NCBI RefSeq assembly: GCF_024749165.1
Contig: NZ_CP087190.1
Span: forward strand, 4,871,501-4,935,500
DNA from: Pseudomonas sp. B21-023
GTDB taxonomy: Bacteria; Pseudomonadota; Gammaproteobacteria; Pseudomonadales; Pseudomonadaceae
Reading direction: 5' to 3'
DNA length: 64,000 nucleotides
Shown here: positions 9,001 through 15,400 of the stretch, piece by piece
How positions within the stretch are numbered: the first letter of the stretch is position 1
Layout of the letters: each line of letters opens with the position of its first letter
Position numbers and translations under genes: made by a program
The notes under the pieces: generated by a model
Told to the model about the DNA's origin: nothing
The model's database searches: none
The model's input: the letters and a program-made list of their open reading frames with translations, nothing else

Positions 9001-11282
9001 AGGGTCAACCCGGCGCTGCCGTTCTTGACCAGAGCGCCGGTCCCGCTGACCACGCCGCCCAGCGTGGTGCTGCTGGTGCCCAGCAGGTTCAGGGTATTGG
9101 CGCCGAGGTTGACGGCGTTGCCCAGGCTTACCGCCGTGCTGGCGTCCAGGCTGGCGTTTCCAGCAAGGGTAAGTGCGCCGGTGCCCAGGGCGTTGCTGTT
9201 GCCGACGGTGAGCTTGCTGGCATTGAGGGTAAGGCCGCCGCTGAAGGTGTTGTTGCCGTCCAGCGCCAGGTCCCCTGCCCCGCTCTTGACCAGCGTACCG
9301 GTACCGCTGATCACGCCACCCAGGGTGGTGGCGCTGGTGCCGAGCAGGCTCAGGGTGTTGGCGCCAAGGCTAATGGCGTTGCCCAGGCTTACCGCGCTGC
9401 TGGCATCGAGGCTGGCGTTGCCACCCAGGGTCAGCGCGCCGCTGCCAAGGGCACTGCTGGTGCCGACGGTAAGCTTGCCACCCGCCAGGGTGGTACCGCC
9501 ACTGTAGGTGTTGGCACCGTTGAGGGTGAGGTCGGCGGCGCCCGCCTTGGCCAGCGCACCGATGCCGCTGATAATGCCACCCAAGGTGGTGGCATTAGTG
9601 CCAGCGAGGGTGAGCGTGCCTGCGCTCAGGTCAATCGCGTTGCCCAGGTTGAGCGCCGAGGCACTGTCCAGGATGCTGCTGGCGGTCACCGTCAGGACGC
9701 CGCTGCCCAACGCCGTGTCGCTACCCAAGGTAAGCGTTCCGCCGCCCAGGGAGGTGCCGCCACTGAAGGTATTGAGGCCATTGAGCGTCAGGCTGCCGGT
9801 GCCGCTCTTGACCAGCGAACCGGTGCCGCTGAGTACGCCGCCAAGGGTCAGTGCGTTGCTGCCGGGCAGGGTCAAGGCCGCGTTCAGCGCCACCGCATTG
9901 TTCAACACCAGCGGCACGCTGCCTTGCAGGCTGCCGGCGCCACTGACGGTCAGCCCGCCACTGCCGAGCGCCGTGGCGCTGGTCAGGTTGAGGCCGCCAG
10001 CGGCCAGGGTGGTACCGCCACTGTAGGTGTTGCTGGCGCCAAGGGTGAGCAGCCCGGCACCGGTCTTGGTCAAGCCGCCGACACCCGAGACCACGCCGTT
10101 GAGGGCCATGTCGGTGGCGCCACCCACGTTCAGGCCGGCATTCAAGGTCAGCGCATTGTTAAGACCCAGGCCTGCCACCGTGCCCGCGAGACCACCGCCG
10201 TTCACTGTGATGCCACCGGTGCCGAAGGCGCTGGCGTTGTCGAAGTTGAGCAAGCCACCGTTGAGGGTGGTCTGGGTGGTGCCGTTGAGCAATTGCCCGA
10301 TCAGCGACCAGGTACCGCTGTCGACGATCAGGCGGTTGAAGTTGATGTAGTTCGAGGCGTTGATGGTGCCGCTGCCCGTGGTGCCGCTGCCGCCGCCGAT
10401 GGCGTTCTGCAACGCCAAGGTGTTGGTGCCGCCAGCACCGCCGTCGACCACGCCAGCAGGCGCGAAGCCCAGGTTGGGGTTACTGGTGACCAACAGCGAC
10501 ACACCGACACCCGCCCCCGCGCTGAGGCTGGAGCCGGTAATGGCGTTGAAGCGGTTGGTACTGCCGGCGCCCATGGACAGGCTACCGGTCAGGCTCCCGG
10601 CGTTGGTGAAGGTGTTGCCGGCTGCGGACGCCTGAAATGCCGTGCGACCCAGCACGGTGCCGGTGTTGGTGAAGTTTACTGTTCCGCCCCCGCTCACGGC
10701 GATGACCGGGGTGTCCTCGCTGATTATCGTCAGACTGGCCAATGCCGTGGAGCCGATGCTGCCGGCGTTGTTGATGGTAGTGACGCCGCCGGCAGCGTTA
10801 CGCACGTCCATTGCCATGCCGGTAAGGTTCAACAGGCTCGCGCCCAGCACCGCCCCGGTTCCTCGAATCACACCCGTGGCATTGTTGGTGATGTTGATGG
10901 TACTGGCAGTGCTGGTGTTGCCGATCACGGCGCCGGTGGACTGGATGCTCAGGATCCCCAGCAATGACGGGTTGACGGTACCGGAGTTGTTCAACGTGAT
11001 GTTGTTGCCGGTGAGCGACAGCGCGGTGCCGCCCACGCCCAAAAGCACGCCCAGCGAGGCACCGGTGTTGACGTTGACGGTGAGGCCGCTGCCACTGTTG
11101 GAATAGCTCGGCGCAAGCGGGTTGGCCGCGCCGCTGCAGGTCACCGTGGAACCGGCCAGGCTGCAGGCGGCCAGCGCCTGTTCACCGTGCAGACCAAAGG
11201 CCATGGCAGTCACGGCCAGGCTGACGGCCAGCGACAGTTGGGAGAAACGGGCGGGCGAACGGGGGGCGGCGCGACTGTCCAC
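1..11282 (-). CDS. Giant autotransporter-type adhesin, beta-strand repeat protein (3' end beyond window)
   Basis: Partial: about 3,760 codons are open from a GTG at 11282 to the left edge. The GTG is preceded by AAGGAG six bases upstream. The N-terminus has a signal peptide (hydrophobic run near residues 12-32, then QALAA before a Cys). About 300 residues of Ser/Thr/Asn/Gly-rich beta-helix-like sequence follow, then some 30 repeats of ~86 residues with the recurring pattern NTYSGGT / NGGTLVVGSNTALGTG / DLTLNG. This is the autotransporter-associated beta-strand (PATR-type) repeat of surface-exposed passenger domains. Two non-repeat modules with a WxxGNTNWTD-like motif interrupt the array. A C-terminal translocator barrel, expected in this family, would lie outside the window. 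The likely role is adhesion or biofilm formation at the outer membrane; the ligand is unknown. An alternative is export by another route such as two-partner secretion, but no HxxF-type TPS motif was seen. Confidence 0.85.
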   Translation of the reverse strand, partial: MDSRAAPRSPARFSQLSLAVSLAVTAMAFGLHGEQALAACSLAGSTVTCSGAANPLAPSYSNSGSGLTVNVNTGASLGVLLGVGGTALSLTGNNITLNNSGTVNPSLLGILSIQSTGAVIGNTSTASTINITNNATGVIRGTGAVLGASLLNLTGMAMDVRNAAGGVTTINNAGSIGSTALASLTIISEDTPVIAVSGGGTVNFTNTGTVLGRTAFQASAAGNTFTNAGSLTGSLSMGAGSTNRFNAITGSSLSAGAGVGVSLLVTSNPNLGFAPAGVVDGGAGGTNTLALQNAIGGGSGTTGSGTINASNYINFNRLIVDSGTWSLIGQLLNGTTQTTLNGGLLNFDNASAFGTGGITVNGGGLAGTVAGLGLNNALTLNAGLNVGGATDMALNGVVSGVGGLTKTGAGLLTLGASNTYSGGTTLAAGGLNLTSATALGSGGLTVSGAGSLQGSVPLVLNNAVALNAALTLPGSNALTLGGVLSGTGSLVKSGTGSLTLNGLNTFSGGTSLGGGTLTLGSDTALGSGVLTVTASSILDSASALNLGNAIDLSAGTLTLAGTNATTLGGIISGIGALAKAGAADLTLNGANTYSGGTTLAGGKLTVGTSSALGSGALTLGGNASLDASSAVSLGNAISLGANTLSLLGTSATTLGGVISGTGTLVKSGAGDLALDGNNTFSGGLTLNASKLTVGNSNALGTGALTLAGNASLDASTAVSLGNAVNLGANTLNLLGTSSTTLGGVVSGTGALVKNGSAGLTLNGSNTFSGGTTLNSGVLTVGNNNALGTGGLTLGGNASLDAGVAVNLGNAIDLAGNTLTLPGTSATTLGGVISGTGALVKNGSTNLTLGGANTFSGGLTLNAGTLTLASATALGTGALTVGGASTLANTAAMTLGNAVNLGANLTLTGANNLNMAGTLSGTGGLVKNGSASLTLSGNNTHSGATALNAGTLVLGSSTALGTGVLNAAANTSLDTSVAGLNIGNGLNLAGNLNLPGSNDLTLSGVIAGSGGLSKAGNTTLTLTGANTHSGSTFLNGGTLVVGSNTALGSGILNTAVGTHLDASTAVSLANDVIAAGPLTIDGTANLGLSGVISGIGSLVKNGNASLTLSGSNTFTNGTQLNAGTLVLGSNTALGIGGLTLGGNANLDTSTAVSATNSISLGGNTLTVLGSNATTLTGQISGTGALVKSGSAGLTLNGNNTFSGGTTLNAGLLTLGNSNALGTGGLTLGGNASLDGSGTLNLGNAINLAGNTLTLPGSNTTTLGGVISGTGALVKNGATNLTLSGANTFSGGLTLNAGTLTLASAAALGTGALTVGGASTLANSTAMTLNNAVNLAADLTLPTTSNLTLAGALSGTGGLIKNGSATLTLSGNNTHSGATTLNAGTLVVGSNTALGTGALNAANNTTLDTSVAGLNLGNALNLAGNFILPGSNDLTLSGTIAGAGGITKNGGTTLTLTGNNSNSGITRLNAGTLVVGSNTALGTGTLNTLAGTHLDANTAVSLANDVNIAGPLTIDGSADLGLSGVVSGIGSLVKNGNANLTLSGNNLYTNGTQLNAGTLTLGSNTALGIGALTVGGNANLDASTAVAVTNGISLGGSTLTVLGSNATNLGGLISGSGALVKNGSAVLTLNGNNTYSGGTTLNAGTLILGNNNAIGGGALSVGGNASLDSSATLNLGNAIALGNGATLTLPGSNTTTLGGVISGAGALTKNGSSNLTLSGANTFSGGLNLNAGTLTLANAAALGTGALNVGGASTLANSVAMTLGNNVNLGANLTLGGSNNLTLGGVLSGTGGLIKNGVSDLTLTGNNTFSGAIDLLGGSITTVGNTALGNTSAVSVGAGTSLNLGASATIGGLSGAGTVNIAGGGDLTLGGNNLNSVFSGALAGSGGLIKTGTGSFELSGVNVLGGNTTVNAGLLNVTGSLASPSVQVNSGASLGGTGSLLGAVDIANGAHLLANSGATLSTGALTLHSGSILDFGLASPATGGTAVVSVNGNLTLDGTLNVTDLGGFGTGIYRLFDYTGGLVDNGLLIGNVPGVVLPGDLQVQTSIGSQVNLLVGGATGTVQFWDGAQSVPNGVIDGGTGTWNGGNTNWTDVNGVLNGSWASDFAVFQGIAGDVTVVGTQAATGLQFVTNGYRLIGAGGLDLVNGSNGAFALRVDPGVTATLNVGLSGSGQLAKLDSGTLVLNGANSYTGGTLFNGGTVVVGNNTAFGTGTVSTANGTILDSNTAVTLGNAFSLSGALTVAGSADLGLSGVVSGTGSLTKNGGANLTLGNANTYSGGTSLGAGTLTLGNAQALGTGGLTVTGASSLDATGNLALGNTVALNANLTLPGSNDLTLNGALSGTGDLIKAGAGTLTLNGSNSQQGITSLNGGTLVVGSNTALGTGALNAAGGTTLSSNANVTLANQVNLAGNLTVAGAQNLTLGGNVSGVGGLTKTGSGTLTLNGTNGHLGNTNLNAGTLVLGSASALGLGQLNAAAGTTLDSASAITIGNTVNLGGNLTIAGSNDLGLGGLVTGAGSLTKNGVGNLTLSGANTLIGGVTLNAGTLTLGNNQALGTGNLVVGGASNLATTGALTLANQVTLNDTLGLTGNNDLTLNGVISGTGGLTKTGTGNLTLGAANTYQGITTLGAGTLTLGNNTALGTGNLSVTGNSTLATTGALQLANAIGLGAAATLAINNAQTLTLDGVISGAGALNKLGVGQLVLNGINTYAGGTSLQAGSLLLGNAGALGSGALTVNGAAGLDASQALVLANAVNLAGGNLTLGGSQALTLNGVVSGNNGLVKNGAASLTLNGNNTYSGGTTLNGGSLVVGSNTALGSGDLSTGANTSLDAGGAGVTLANNVHLGGTLNLPGSADLTLTGVVDGVGGLNKAGTSTLILNGANSYLGGTTLGAGRLVVGNDNALGQGALTVAGASTLSSGASTTLANNVTLNAGLTVDGGNDLTLNGVINGTAGLTKNGSGNLTLNGNNGYQGGTQLNAGRLTLGSSGALGTGTLAVTADATLANSSAMALGNTVALSNGANLTVETANALILSGDLGGSGNLVKTGVDDLTLVGVKTFSGNVDIQAGSLTTLGSGVLANVDTLNVGASGQLNLNGNASLGSLTGSGLVDVGVGSVLSLGGNNLSSTFAGALNGLGGLTKVGSGTLTLTGSSNLADNTQVNAGTLKVDGTLGSNLLTVASGATLTGSGTANASVVIDNGGHLAGQSGATLGLGSLVLNSGSIVDIGLGSPSTGGTALFNVGGNLTLDGTLNVSSIGGFGNGVYRVFDYTGALTDNGLDFGSLPLGVGLGDVTLQTALANQVNLLVSAAGLNIQFWDGSQNVPNGQVDGGAGVWNAGNTNWTDLNGLTNTTWGSTFAVFQGIAGDVTVDGSQTVNGLQFVSDGYRLLAGTAGVLDLINGTSGDTSVRVDPGATATLDVGLTGVGKLNKLDSGTLVLNGNNSYSGGTVLSGGTLIVGSNTALGNGALETAAGTTLDSNASVVLGNAITLAGPLNIAGSNDLALGGNIGGVGGLVKAGSARLALAGNNTYAGNTALNGGTLVLGSNTALGSGSLNTVAGTSLDSSQAVTLANSVNATGDLTILGGNDLTLGGTVGGSGRLLKAGFARFALMGANTYSGGTELQAGTLVVGNDAALGSGGLDVTGNANLDSASAVTLANPVNVSGVLNVLGSNDLHLAGVLSGAGELNKSGLADLTLSGNNTFSGILNILSGSLSTVGTTALGTQSELNVSSGASLNLDGNTTLGEIGGSGAIQIAAGNSLTVEGGVFGG
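200..981 (-). repeat. Adhesin repeat block (3' part)
   Basis: About three copies of the ~258-bp, 86-codon beta-strand repeat, recognised by the NTYSG/NTFSG codons near 200, 462, 720 and 975. They lie between the left edge and the first non-repeat module. Confidence 0.7.
982..1600 (-). repeat. Non-repeat module of the adhesin, copy 2
   Basis: About 620 bp that break the 258-bp periodicity. The segment encodes a Trp-containing module (WNAGNTNWTD-like, FWDGSQ-like) that closely matches the module at 4730-5370. The two copies sit about 3.75 kb apart, so a much larger unit was probably duplicated. Confidence 0.65.
2125..4725 (-). repeat. Adhesin repeat block (middle)
   Basis: About ten repeats of 255-261 bp. 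The N-x-Y-S/G hallmark codons fall near 2125, 2392, 2650, 2908, 3172, 3431, 3690, 3946, 4205, 4465 and 4722. Successive copies are diverged but keep the period. Confidence 0.75.
4730..5370 (-). repeat. Non-repeat module of the adhesin, copy 1
   Basis: Counterpart of the module at 982-1600. It encodes the same order of elements (LxNGANSYTGGT, then a FVTNGYRL-like stretch, then WNGGNTNWTD and FWDGAQSVPNG). It lies between the middle and upstream repeat blocks. Confidence 0.65.
5860..10026 (-). repeat. Adhesin repeat block (5' part) with ~1.3-kb higher-order units
   Basis: About 16 repeats of 257-264 bp. Hallmark codons fall near 5860, 6120, 6384, 6648, 6906, 7165, 7427, 7685, 7945, 8209, 8467, 8727, 8985, 9243, 9504, 9768 and 10026. 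Every fifth repeat is most alike at the DNA level, for example near 6120, 7425 and 8722, or 6640 and 7940. This is a super-unit of about 1.3 kb. Confidence 0.75.
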
Positions 11283-11536
11283 GGAGAGCTCCTTCGTGGA
11301 TCAGGCGATTCAGTCCTTGAAAGCGTGCACAGCGGGTTGGGCAAGAGCAGTGACACACGCGGCGGCCGAAACACCTGATCTATGGCTACGAATATCCTTT
11401 GAAGGAATGTGTAGCCGCTCAGGGGCGGGCGGTTTGGCGTCGAAGCCGGTCAAATGGTGTTAATACTTTGTCGAGGCGGCACGTGTTTCGCGGGTTTCAG
11501 CGATGCATTCATTGGATCCAACCGACGAACGGTAGT

Positions 11537-11558
11537 GCCTGCTCCGCGACGAGCAGGC
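11537..11558. other. Hairpin downstream of the Cys-cluster gene
   Basis: An 8-bp stem (GCCTGCTC / GAGCAGGC) with a 6-base loop, 15 bases past the stop of the minus-strand gene at 11574. No U-tract follows on either strand, so it is at best a weak terminator. The rest of the 290-base gap at 11283-11573 should contain the adhesin promoter, but no convincing -35/-10 pair was found. Confidence 0.3.
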
Positions 11559-11573
11559 TTGACCCGAGCAGGT

Positions 11574-11957
11574 TCAGGCGACCTCCGCCCCGTCATCCGG
11601 CCAATGCGGCTCGTTGGCGCCCGGCGGCGTCAGCGGTGGCAGGCCATAGGCTGCCCGAGCGTCGTCACAGCTCGGATTGTGCACGCCGTTCTCCCACGAC
11701 GCCTCAAACTCGCGGCAGGGGCTGGAGCGATTCTCGTAGATGGAGCACGCCACCTGCGTGCCGATCTCGCCACCGAGACTGACGCAACGGCAGGGCTTGG
11801 CGTCGGTGCCAATCATGGCGACGCGGGTCGGGTTGATCTGCACAACCAGGTCGTCGGGCACCAGGCCACCGGCGGACTGGCACTCACCCCAGAAGAAAGA
11901 CACACGAAAGTAGCCGCAGCAGGCGCCGCAGGTCAGGCAAGGGTTCTGTTCGGACAT
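11574..11957 (-). CDS. YkgJ-family Cys-cluster protein (127 aa)
   Basis: The protein begins MSEQNPCLTCGACCGYFRV and has further Cys residues in KPCRCVSLG, ACSIYENRSSPCREF and NPSCDDA. This is the CxxCxxCC ... Cx8C ... C arrangement of the YkgJ (UPF0153) family, thought to bind zinc or an Fe-S cluster. Members are about 100-130 aa, so it is full length. No signal peptide or membrane segment is present, so it is probably cytosolic. It stands alone between the adhesin and alaC, and the context gives no pathway. A longer family member lies at 30342. The family assignment is secure; the function is unknown. Confidence 0.8.
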   Translation of the reverse strand: MSEQNPCLTCGACCGYFRVSFFWGECQSAGGLVPDDLVVQINPTRVAMIGTDAKPCRCVSLGGEIGTQVACSIYENRSSPCREFEASWENGVHNPSCDDARAAYGLPPLTPPGANEPHWPDDGAEVA

Positions 11958-12048
11958 GATGACCAGGGAGGGAGGTTGTTTTTATCGGGGCGGGCGCCCG
12001 CGGCGCTATTTGTAATCCAGGCGCGGGCGGCTGAGAAGAGGGGGAATG

Positions 12049-12076
12049 AAAAAAAGATCGCCGCTGATCGGCGATC
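12049..12076 (-). terminator. Rho-independent terminator of alaC
   Basis: Read on the minus strand, an 8-bp stem GATCGCCG / CGGCGATC with a 5-base loop is followed by seven T residues. It lies 113 bases past the alaC stop, beyond the REP pair. Confidence 0.75.
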
Positions 12077-12108
12077 TGAAAGTCGTGATCGATATCGCCT
12101 GTATCGGC

Positions 12109-12175
12109 CCATCGCCGGCAAGCCGGCTCCCACAAGGTCCGGTGCCATCCTGTGGGAGCCGGCTTGCCGGCGATG
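12109..12175. repeat. Inverted REP pair
   Basis: Two copies of the REP core GCCGGCAAGCCGGCTCCCAC in opposite orientation, separated by about 20 bases. It sits between alaC and its terminator. Confidence 0.85.
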
Positions 12176-12188
12176 AGGTCGGACCTGT

Positions 12189-13397
12189 TTACTTGCTGGT
12201 CAAACCATCGGCGCGGAACATCTGGCGGATCCCGCGAATAGCCTGGCGGATACGGTCCTGGTTCTCGATCAGGGCAAAGCGCACATGATCATCGCCGTAG
12301 TCACCAAAGCCGATCCCCGGCGACACACAGACCTTGGCCTCGGCCAGCAGCTTCTTCGCGAACTCCAGCGAACCCAGGTGAGCGTACTGCTCAGGGATCT
12401 TCGCCCACACGTACATCGACGCCTTGGGGTTCTCGACCATCCAGCCCAACTCGTGCAGCCCCTTGACCAGCAGGTTGCGGCGCTGGCGGTACTGCTCGGC
12501 GATATCGCGCACGCATTGCTGGTCGCCTTCCAGGGCGGCGATGGCAGCCACCTGCAGCGGGGTGAAGGTGCCGTAGTCGTGGTAGCTCTTGATCCGCGCC
12601 AGGGCGCTGACCAGCTCCGGGTTGCCGACCATGAAGCCGATCCGCCAGCCGGCCATGTTGTAGCTCTTGGACAGGGTGAAGAACTCCACCGCGATGTCCT
12701 TGGCCCCCGGCACCTGCATGATCGACGGCGCCTTCCAGCCGTCGTAGACGATGTCGGCGTAGGCCAGGTCGTGCACCACCAGCACATCGTACTGCTTGGC
12801 CAGGGCCACCACGCGCTCGAAGAAGTCCAGCTCCACGCACTGCGCGGTGGGGTTGGAAGGGAAGCCGAGGATCATCATCTTCGGCTTGGGGATCGACTCG
12901 CGGATCGCCCGCTCCAGCTCGTTGAAGAAGTCCACGCCAGGCACCAGCGGCACCGAGCGTACCTGGGCGCCGGCGATCACCGCACCGTAGATGTGGATCG
13001 GGTAGCTGGGGTTGGGCACCAGGACCGTGTCGCCGTGGTCTAGGGTGCCGAGCATCAGGTGCGCCAGGCCTTCCTTCGAGCCGATGGTGACAATGGCTTC
13101 GCTCTCCGGATCGATGTCGACCTCGTAGCGTTCCTTGTACCAGTTGGAGATGGCGCGGCGCAGTCGCGGGATACCACGGGAGGTGGAATAGCCATGAGTA
13201 TCTTCGCGCTGGGCAACCTGCACCAGCTTCTCGACGATGTGCGGCGGGGTGGCGCCATCGGGGTTGCCCATGCTCAGGTCGATGATGTCCTCGCCACGGC
13301 GGCGGGCGGCCATCTTGAGCTCGGCAGTAATGTTGAACACGTAAGGGGGGAGACGATCGATGCGCGCAAAGCGGCGCGGCGAACCTGGGTTGGCCAT
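12189..13397 (-). CDS. alaC: Alanine-synthesising aminotransferase AlaC
   Basis: 402 aa, class I/II fold-type I PLP aminotransferase close in length to E. coli AlaC (412 aa). It transfers the amino group of glutamate to pyruvate to make alanine. Visible motifs are LSMGNPDGATPP near the N-terminus, FPSNPTAQ (substrate/cofactor asparagine), DLAYADI (Asp that pairs with the PLP ring nitrogen), TLSKSYNMAGWRIGF (Schiff-base Lys) and a C-terminal HVRFALIEN containing the carboxylate-binding Arg. Start ATG 13397 has TTGAGGAACAC upstream. It is monocistronic, with its own terminator at 12049. A 9-bp inverted repeat lies upstream at 13518-13548. Other small-chain aminotransferase specificities are possible, but the match to AlaC is good. 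Confidence 0.88.
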   Translation of the reverse strand: MANPGSPRRFARIDRLPPYVFNITAELKMAARRRGEDIIDLSMGNPDGATPPHIVEKLVQVAQREDTHGYSTSRGIPRLRRAISNWYKERYEVDIDPESEAIVTIGSKEGLAHLMLGTLDHGDTVLVPNPSYPIHIYGAVIAGAQVRSVPLVPGVDFFNELERAIRESIPKPKMMILGFPSNPTAQCVELDFFERVVALAKQYDVLVVHDLAYADIVYDGWKAPSIMQVPGAKDIAVEFFTLSKSYNMAGWRIGFMVGNPELVSALARIKSYHDYGTFTPLQVAAIAALEGDQQCVRDIAEQYRQRRNLLVKGLHELGWMVENPKASMYVWAKIPEQYAHLGSLEFAKKLLAEAKVCVSPGIGFGDYGDDHVRFALIENQDRIRQAIRGIRQMFRADGLTSK

Positions 13398-13517
13398 GTG
13401 TTCCTCAAGAGACGTAAGCGCCCGGAACCGTCCGAGCGACGCTGGCCGCTGCGGCGGCCGACAAACAACATAATCCCGCCACGATCACTTCGTAAAGGAT
13501 AATTTCCTGTTTTATTA

Positions 13518-13548
13518 GATTTTTTCAGACGCTTTCTTTGAAAAAATC
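13518..13548. promoter_or_regulatory. Inverted repeat upstream of alaC
   Basis: GATTTTTTC (13518-13526) and GAAAAAATC (13540-13548) form a 9-bp inverted repeat with a 13-base spacer in an A+T-rich stretch about 120 bases before alaC. It could be an operator or part of the promoter region. No regulator can be named. Confidence 0.35.
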
Positions 13549-13573
13549 GTAATTACAGAACCACCCTCTAGCA

Positions 13574-13607
13574 GGCGATGCTTGCCGTAACACCGGCAAG
13601 CATCGCC
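13574..13607. terminator. Perfect hairpin at the end of the isonitrile operon
   Basis: A 14-bp perfect stem GGCGATGCTTGCCG with a 6-base loop, 10 bases past the stop of the fused isonitrile gene. There is no U-tract, so it may act in RNA stability or as an imperfect terminator. Confidence 0.45.
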
Positions 13608-13617
13608 GTCAAAGGGC

Positions 13618-15378
13618 TCAGTAGACCTGCACCCGCCATAGTTCGCGCGCGGCCGAGGCCGCGCTCATCGGCAGCCGCCCATGCAAGGTCTGGTAGTTGT
13701 CGATCAGCACCAGATCACCCGCCTGCCACTCATGGGCAATCAGGCATTCGGGGTCGTAGACCAGTTCGTCGAGCTGGCTGATCAATGCTTGCTGGAAGGC
13801 TTCATCATGCCCCTGCACCTTCTGCTCGAGGGTCTGCAACGACGACTGGCAGCCCTCCTGATAGCGCAGTACCGGCTCGCCACTGCGCGGATCGAGGTCG
13901 ACCAGCGAGTAGCTGCGCGGCGAACCGCCGAAATAGGTCATGCGCGTGTAGTAGGTCAAATCGATGCCCTGCCACTGGCGGGCGGTGCGCAGGCCCACCT
14001 TGCGCAAGGCGTTGCGGCTGTCGACGACGGTGGTCTGCCCTTCCCCCGGCTGTGGCGGCGTCTTGCAATACAGCATGAAGGTGTGGGCGCAGAACTTGGG
14101 ATCGCGCTGCACCAGCGGATCGCTGTCGGGCAGCATGTTGAGGTCCCAGTGCAAGGGCGTCTTCTCCAGTGAATGCACCACGCCTTGGGGCTGGTCGGCC
14201 GGCTTGACCACATGTACCTCACCAAAGGACCAACGGTAGATGGTGCCGAAACGCTCGCAGTCGGCGGCGAATGCCTCCTGGTCGGTGAATTCACAGCCTC
14301 TGAGGCAGACAAAACCGAAACTGCGCACCAGGGCCTGCAAGGTCTGGGTGGACAGTCGCTGGAAACCCAGCCCCAGCGGGTCGCTGACCAGCAAACCGAA
14401 CAGGGGGAGCTTCTGCAATGTGAAGCTGAAGCCCTCAAGCGCCTCGCCCGCTGTTTCGTGGAACAGCCACGGCTGCCCCTGCCAGGTCACCAGTACATGC
14501 CGCGCGGGGTCGATCTGCGCGCGGCCTCGCAAGGTCTGGCGACCGTCCAGCTGGCGCACCGGCACTGCATGCCACGGGCTAGCCACATGATCGAGCCCCT
14601 CGGCCAAGGCTACGGTGAACTTGGGGCCCGCATTGTCGTACTGGTGCACCGACAGGCGCACGTGGCCGGGGAAAAACCGCTCGACCGCCGCATTCAAGGC
14701 CTGGCCGCGCAGCATCATCTGGTAGGCCTTGTAGCTGATCTGGCGCAGGTGCTCGTCTTCGTCCTGCCCGGCCTGGCGGCATAGGCGCAGGTCGTTGTAG
14801 AGGTGGCTGCACAACTTGTCGTGGGTCCGGCCCAGGGCCTCGTCGTGCTGGCACTGCTCGATCAGCGCTTCGACGTTCTTCCACGGCAGGCGGGCCTGCT
14901 TGATCAGAGTGGCGCGCAGGGCCTCGGCACTGCTGGCCTGGGGGAACAGGTCTTCCATGCTCACCCAGCGGATGCAATGGGTCGTGCACAGGGTGCGCAG
15001 CGCCTGGTTGTAGGCGCGGCGCACGTCGTCCGGCACGCCGACGATATCGTTGAAGGTGGTGCCGTCGCTGAGGATTGCGATCTCGCAGCCAGGGGCGTGG
15101 AGCTCGGCGAGTTGCTGGGCGAGGCGGTCGAGGCGCTCGATGGCGATCACCTCGCCATGATCGGGCAGCACGCCAAAGGTCTTGTCGTGATCATTCGGCG
15201 ACTTGCACGGGAAACCCGGCAACACCATGCGCAGCGGCTCGCAGCTGTCGAAGCAGCGCGCCAGGTCGCGGGCCAGGTGCGCCCTGCCCGCTTGGTCGAA
15301 GCGGTCGCCTTGCGCCTTGAGCAGGTAACCGTCCAGCACCTGGCCGACGGCTTCCATCCAGCTGTCTTTGTCTTGCAT
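13618..15378 (-). CDS. Fused isocyanide synthase-Fe(II)/2-oxoglutarate dioxygenase (PvcA-PvcB-like)
   Basis: 586 aa from ATG 15378 (AAGGAAG seven bases upstream); longer upstream starts lack a ribosome site. Residues ~1-325 match the Dit1/PvcA/IsnA isocyanide synthase family: MVLPGFPCKSPN at 51-62, then KTFGVLPDHGE and ILSDGTTFNDIVGVPD. Known members convert an amino-acid amine to an isonitrile using ribulose 5-phosphate. Residues ~335-586 form a TauD/PvcB-type dioxygenase with the iron facial triad HWD (410-412) and distal His 566 in the LHGR motif. PvcB and IsnB oxidise, often desaturate, the isonitrile amino acid. PvcA and PvcB are separate proteins in P. aeruginosa; the natural fusion resembles fungal IcsA-type enzymes. 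It is the last gene of a minus-strand operon, 22 bases after the HAD gene. The substrate amino acid is unknown. Confidence 0.85.
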   Translation of the reverse strand: MQDKDSWMEAVGQVLDGYLLKAQGDRFDQAGRAHLARDLARCFDSCEPLRMVLPGFPCKSPNDHDKTFGVLPDHGEVIAIERLDRLAQQLAELHAPGCEIAILSDGTTFNDIVGVPDDVRRAYNQALRTLCTTHCIRWVSMEDLFPQASSAEALRATLIKQARLPWKNVEALIEQCQHDEALGRTHDKLCSHLYNDLRLCRQAGQDEDEHLRQISYKAYQMMLRGQALNAAVERFFPGHVRLSVHQYDNAGPKFTVALAEGLDHVASPWHAVPVRQLDGRQTLRGRAQIDPARHVLVTWQGQPWLFHETAGEALEGFSFTLQKLPLFGLLVSDPLGLGFQRLSTQTLQALVRSFGFVCLRGCEFTDQEAFAADCERFGTIYRWSFGEVHVVKPADQPQGVVHSLEKTPLHWDLNMLPDSDPLVQRDPKFCAHTFMLYCKTPPQPGEGQTTVVDSRNALRKVGLRTARQWQGIDLTYYTRMTYFGGSPRSYSLVDLDPRSGEPVLRYQEGCQSSLQTLEQKVQGHDEAFQQALISQLDELVYDPECLIAHEWQAGDLVLIDNYQTLHGRLPMSAASAARELWRVQVY

Positions 15379-15400
15379 GTCGTGTCTTCCTTGAGAACGG

